A stretch of DNA of 64,000 bases from NCBI GenBank assembly GCA_017433295.1, contig JAFRHL010000050.1, forward strand, positions 1-64,000. Direction: 5' to 3'. Both the position numbers and the translations under genes were made by a program. The notes below the pieces were generated by a model. The model was not told the DNA's origin. It searched no databases and was given only the letters and a program-made list of their open reading frames with translations. Shown one piece after another: positions 61,125-64,000 of the stretch. The stretch comes from Eubacterium sp. GTDB lineage: Bacteria > Bacillota > Clostridia > Lachnospirales > Lachnospiraceae. Numbering within the stretch: position 1 is the stretch's first letter; every line of letters begins with the position of its first letter.

Positions 61125-62387
61125 TCAGACATCCTTTTTCCGTTTTTCTTCCATCTTATTAAGGAATTCCTCTCCATAGCCATAGTGCTCCACCACGAAG
61201 TCAAGGTCTTTATCACCGCGACCGGACAGGTTGACCAGTACGGATCCTGTAAGACCGGTCCTTGCGATCTTAATGGCATAGGCCAGGGCATGAGAACTCT
61301 CGATGGCAGGAATAATACCCTCCTGTCTGGATAGAAGAAACAGGGCTTCAATGGCTTCCTCATCACCGATGGTCACATACTGAACCCTTCCCATATCATG
61401 CAGCATGGCATGTTCCGGTCCCGCTGCCGGATAATCCAGACCGCTGGCATTGGAATATACCGGAGCCGGTTCTCCCTGCTCATCGGCCAGCATGATGCTG
61501 TTGAATCCGTGCATAACTCCCTCTTTACCGTAGGTTATGGAAGCCGCATGGTCTCCCAGGGCAGGTCCCCGGCCCAGGGGCTCAACACCCACCAGTTCCA
61601 CCGGATCTGCCAGGAAGGGGGTAAACATACCAATCGAATTGGATCCTCCACCCACACAGGCCACCACCTGGTCCGGCAGATGTCCTGTCTGCTCTGTAAA
61701 CTGTCTTTTAGCCTCCTCACCGATGCAGAACTGGAAGTCCCTCACCATCAGAGGGAAAGGATGGGGACCGGCGGCGGTCCCGATGCAGTATACCGCATCT
61801 TTGTACTCCCTGGAGTAGGCCAAGAAAGCGGCATCCACAGCCTCCTTTAAGGTCTTTAACCCGAAGCTGACCGGCACCACATTGGCCCCGAGCATCTTCA
61901 TGCGGGTCACATTGGGCGCCTGCTTGGCAATATCCACTTCTCCCATATATATGTCACATTCCAGACCGAAATAGGCGGCAGCAGTGGCCAGCGCCACCCC
62001 GTGCTGTCCGGCCCCGGTCTCGGCAATCAGTTTCTTTTTACCCATATATTTGGCCAGCAGACCTTCTCCCATACAATGATTCAGCTTATGGGCACCGGTA
62101 TGGTTCAGGTCTTCCCTTTTCAGATAGATCTGGGTCCTGCCAAGGGAATTCGAAAGATTCTGGCAATGGTAGACCGGCGTAGGCCGTCCCTGAAAATCCC
62201 TGCGGATGCGCCGAAGCTCAGCGATAAACTGGGCTGACTGGGCAATGGTATTATATGCCTCAGCATATTCGTTAAAAGCGCGGATCAGCTCCGGATCCTC
62301 CAGATAGTTGCCTCCATATTTCCCAAAATAGCCCCGGCAATCGGGATATTCCTTCAGGTAATTATCATAATCTCTGTACTTATTCAT
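61125..62387 (-). CDS. TrpB-like PLP protein, divergent second copy
   Basis: A 420-residue TrpB relative with PLP lysine in [14 protein letters not shown], catalytic glutamate in AETGAGQHG, the glycine loop GGGSNSIG and C-terminal SGRGDKD. It differs from the trp-operon TrpB in a longer N-terminus (about 45 extra residues with DYLKEYP-like and [10 protein letters not shown] segments) and in [10 protein letters not shown] replacing AGRPSRLY. Stand-alone TrpB copies are known to act without TrpA on indole, but the substrate here is not proven. No trpA is near. AAGGA precedes the start, and the HD-GYP gene lies upstream. Confidence 0.88.
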   Translation of the reverse strand: MNKYRDYDNYLKEYPDCRGYFGKYGGNYLEDPELIRAFNEYAEAYNTIAQSAQFIAELRRIRRDFQGRPTPVYHCQNLSNSLGRTQIYLKREDLNHTGAHKLNHCMGEGLLAKYMGKKKLIAETGAGQHGVALATAAAYFGLECDIYMGEVDIAKQAPNVTRMKMLGANVVPVSFGLKTLKEAVDAAFLAYSREYKDAVYCIGTAAGPHPFPLMVRDFQFCIGEEAKRQFTEQTGHLPDQVVACVGGGSNSIGMFTPFLADPVELVGVEPLGRGPALGDHAASITYGKEGVMHGFNSIMLADEQGEPAPVYSNASGLDYPAAGPEHAMLHDMGRVQYVTIGDEEAIEALFLLSRQEGIIPAIESSHALAYAIKIARTGLTGSVLVNLSGRGDKDLDFVVEHYGYGEEFLNKMEEKRKKDV

Positions 62388-62446
62388 AGAAAAACATTTC
62401 CTTCCACATTTATTAAATCAGTCATAATCCCCACAGGCTTTCCGGG

Positions 62447-64000
62447 TCATTTCTGCTCCTTCTCCCCGGAAGTATCCACGACAGGCTGAACCTCGCTCTT
62501 TGAATACTGTTCCGCTACCCGCCGGACCTCATCTTCGGCATTCATAAAGGCGGTAACGATCTTAGCATCAAAATGACTTCCGCTGCCCTCCATGATGATG
62601 GCAAAGGCTTTCTCCACCGGGAAGCCTTCCTTGTAGCTTCGCTTTGATACCAAAGCATCAAACACATCCGCCACCGCCATAATACGGGCTGAAAGCGGAA
62701 TATCTTCACCGGAGATCCCATAGGGGTATCCCTTTCCGTTCCACTTCTCATGATGATATGCCGCAAGATTCTGGGCTTCTTTCAGATAACCCGGATCCGC
62801 CACCGCATCCGTGGCCCGGGCAATGATCTCATTGCCTGCCATGGTATGATTTTTCATAATGGCGAACTCTTCATCCGTTAATTTACCCGGTTTATTCAAA
62901 ATGGTATCCGACACCTGGATCTTTCCGATATCGTGGAGGGGCGCGGAATGGACCACATTACTGATGAACTCGTCTGTCAGCTGGTCTTCATAGACACCTT
63001 CTTTTTTCAGTTCCTTAAGGATGATCTCCGCATAAGCCGCAGTTTTGCGCACATGGTCTCCGGTATATTTATCACGGCTCTCCACCATGTCCGCCATAAC
63101 CTCGATCAGACGGTTCTGCATCCGGGAAATGGTCTCATTCTTCTCCTGAACATCCTCCACATACCGGACCATGTCCTCCGATGTCCTGGTAAAGGCATGG
63201 TAAAGACTCTCAATCTCATCACCTGTCCGTATATCGATGTCCTTGATATGGGAGACACTTTCCTTCCTGATCTTTTCACTGTTAAAAGCAAAATTCTCCG
63301 CAGCAGCGGTAATGGTATTAACAGGCAGAATCAGGTCATACTTCAGCATCTGGAGCACAATGGCCAGGATCATCACAAAGAATCCCAGGAAGAGGGAAAG
63401 GACCCGGGCCATAAAACCATTTTGGGCCTGGCGCAGATCACCCATATCCACATCCACTCCAACATAGGCAACACAATTATCCTCACTGTCATAGAGGGGT
63501 TCATATATGGTCAAAAGCCAGCCGTAGGTATCATTCGAAATGATGGGGTCAATCCTGCGACCTGCCAGCAGATCCGGCATATAGGGCTTAAAAGCATCTT
63601 CAACAGGTATCACAGTTCCGGGCTTTTCCCCTGCCAGCTCTGCTGTATCCGGATCAAAGATCACATGACAGCCATCCTCCATGATCTTATAAATATAAAC
63701 ATACTGGATACTCTCTGAGCTCTCACGCAGATTGATCAGCTCTGTCTCAACTGTCGCATAGCCTTCTGCCGATTTACCCTGATTCATATACTCATCAATC
63801 TTTTCCGGCTTCACCACCCGCCGGACAATATTTACCAGCCCCTGACCCATCTTGGTCCTGTCTTCAATGATGGTATTGCGGAAAAGCATGAAGCTGATCC
63901 CTGTAATGGCAATGGCGATGATCATCATTGCCAGGGAAAACACCAGTGTAATCCGGAAACTCAAAGACCGGCCATGGGATGCCCTCGTGCGGACAGCCGC
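62447..64000 (-). CDS. Membrane HD-GYP protein (partial, cut by window edge)
   Basis: At least 518 residues are in the window. The frame has no stop up to the edge, so the start lies outside it. After a first membrane helix near 63950, a periplasmic sensor-like region (about 30-190, with YVYIYKIMEDG and YGWLLTIYEPLYD) and a second helix follow. A HAMP-like linker and a coiled coil lead to the HD-GYP domain: HDIGK, HHEKWNGKGYP and the downstream LSARIMAVADVFDAL. HD-GYP domains hydrolyse cyclic di-GMP or related nucleotides. All catalytic motifs appear intact. The acidic and Lys-rich C-terminus ends in GEKEQK. Confidence 0.88.
   Translation of the reverse strand, partial: AAVRTRASHGRSLSFRITLVFSLAMMIIAIAITGISFMLFRNTIIEDRTKMGQGLVNIVRRVVKPEKIDEYMNQGKSAEGYATVETELINLRESSESIQYVYIYKIMEDGCHVIFDPDTAELAGEKPGTVIPVEDAFKPYMPDLLAGRRIDPIISNDTYGWLLTIYEPLYDSEDNCVAYVGVDVDMGDLRQAQNGFMARVLSLFLGFFVMILAIVLQMLKYDLILPVNTITAAAENFAFNSEKIRKESVSHIKDIDIRTGDEIESLYHAFTRTSEDMVRYVEDVQEKNETISRMQNRLIEVMADMVESRDKYTGDHVRKTAAYAEIILKELKKEGVYEDQLTDEFISNVVHSAPLHDIGKIQVSDTILNKPGKLTDEEFAIMKNHTMAGNEIIARATDAVADPGYLKEAQNLAAYHHEKWNGKGYPYGISGEDIPLSARIMAVADVFDALVSKRSYKEGFPVEKAFAIIMEGSGSHFDAKIVTAFMNAEDEVRRVAEQYSKSEVQPVVDTSGEKEQK

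Noticed and set aside
62933..63718. 261-residue plus-strand frame opposite the HD-GYP gene
   Set aside because: His-rich shadow frame of a clear minus-strand gene.

Overview
The window looks like chromosome of a strictly anaerobic Firmicute, most likely a Clostridia/Lachnospiraceae-type gut bacterium. This is inferred from an oxygen-sensitive class III ribonucleotide reductase, an [FeFe]-hydrogenase maturase (HydF), several radical-SAM enzymes, a ferredoxin:thioredoxin-reductase-like protein, a GlgC/GlgD pair, strong AGGAGG-type Shine-Dalgarno sites, a tRNA-Trp T-box and an FMN riboswitch. No rRNA genes, CRISPR array, phage or complete insertion sequence was seen. One tRNA gene, tRNA-Ala(CGC), is present.

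Layout. 1-218: IS66 transposase remnant and a terminator. 219-10691 (minus): a long gene run from a Memo-AMMECR1 fusion protein through an HD-domain protein, the AmmeMemoRadiSam radical-SAM enzyme, a thioredoxin-reductase-like flavoprotein, a TPR protein and a DUF4037 protein to nrdG. It is followed by nrdD (with a fused redoxin domain) under its own promoter with two NrdR-like boxes, then a second thioredoxin-reductase-like gene. 10937-15377 (plus): a K+ uptake operon (TrkH, TrkA, an unlisted 32-residue membrane peptide, a KdpD-like kinase and a KdpE-like regulator). 15449-17033: tRNA-Ala and a MATE transporter. 17008-22386 (minus): a T-box-controlled tryptophan operon in the order trpB-trpA-trpD-trpC-trpF, without trpE or trpG, interrupted by a roughly 376-bp inverted-repeat element with a 9-bp target duplication. 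22525-31901 (minus): MATE, proB, GH13 glycosidase, ABC-F ATPase, hydF, tcdA and a sugar kinase preceded by an FMN riboswitch. 32518-36616: an internally deleted MATE gene, a HipA-like kinase with its helix-turn-helix partner, a HAD protein and a DJ-1/PfpI protein. 36973-41082: a voltage-gated-type K+ channel, an FtrB-like protein and glgC-glgD. 41288-51137 (minus): an apparent operon of nuclease-helicase fusion, DUF445, sirtuin, giant degenerate-J/TPR protein, Hsp70 and NUDIX hydrolase. 51564-56133 (minus): SGNH-like membrane protein, SEC-C protein, unknown protein and CBS-pyrophosphatase. 56358-64000: DUF2284 protein, a GMP-synthase ATPase domain fused to a heavy-metal-associated domain, an FAD protein, a two-domain polyphosphate kinase, a second TrpB-like protein and an HD-GYP protein cut by the window edge.

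How it fits together. Anaerobic redox chemistry recurs: NrdD-redoxin with TrxB-like partners lacking the usual NADPH-binding signature, an FtrB-like protein, HydF and radical-SAM enzymes. The points most worth a second look are the HMA-GuaA fusion, the FMN riboswitch in front of a sugar kinase, the Memo/AMMECR1/radical-SAM cluster, the Hsp70/J-TPR/sirtuin operon, the inverted-repeat element in the trp operon, and the tiny membrane peptide in the K+ operon.
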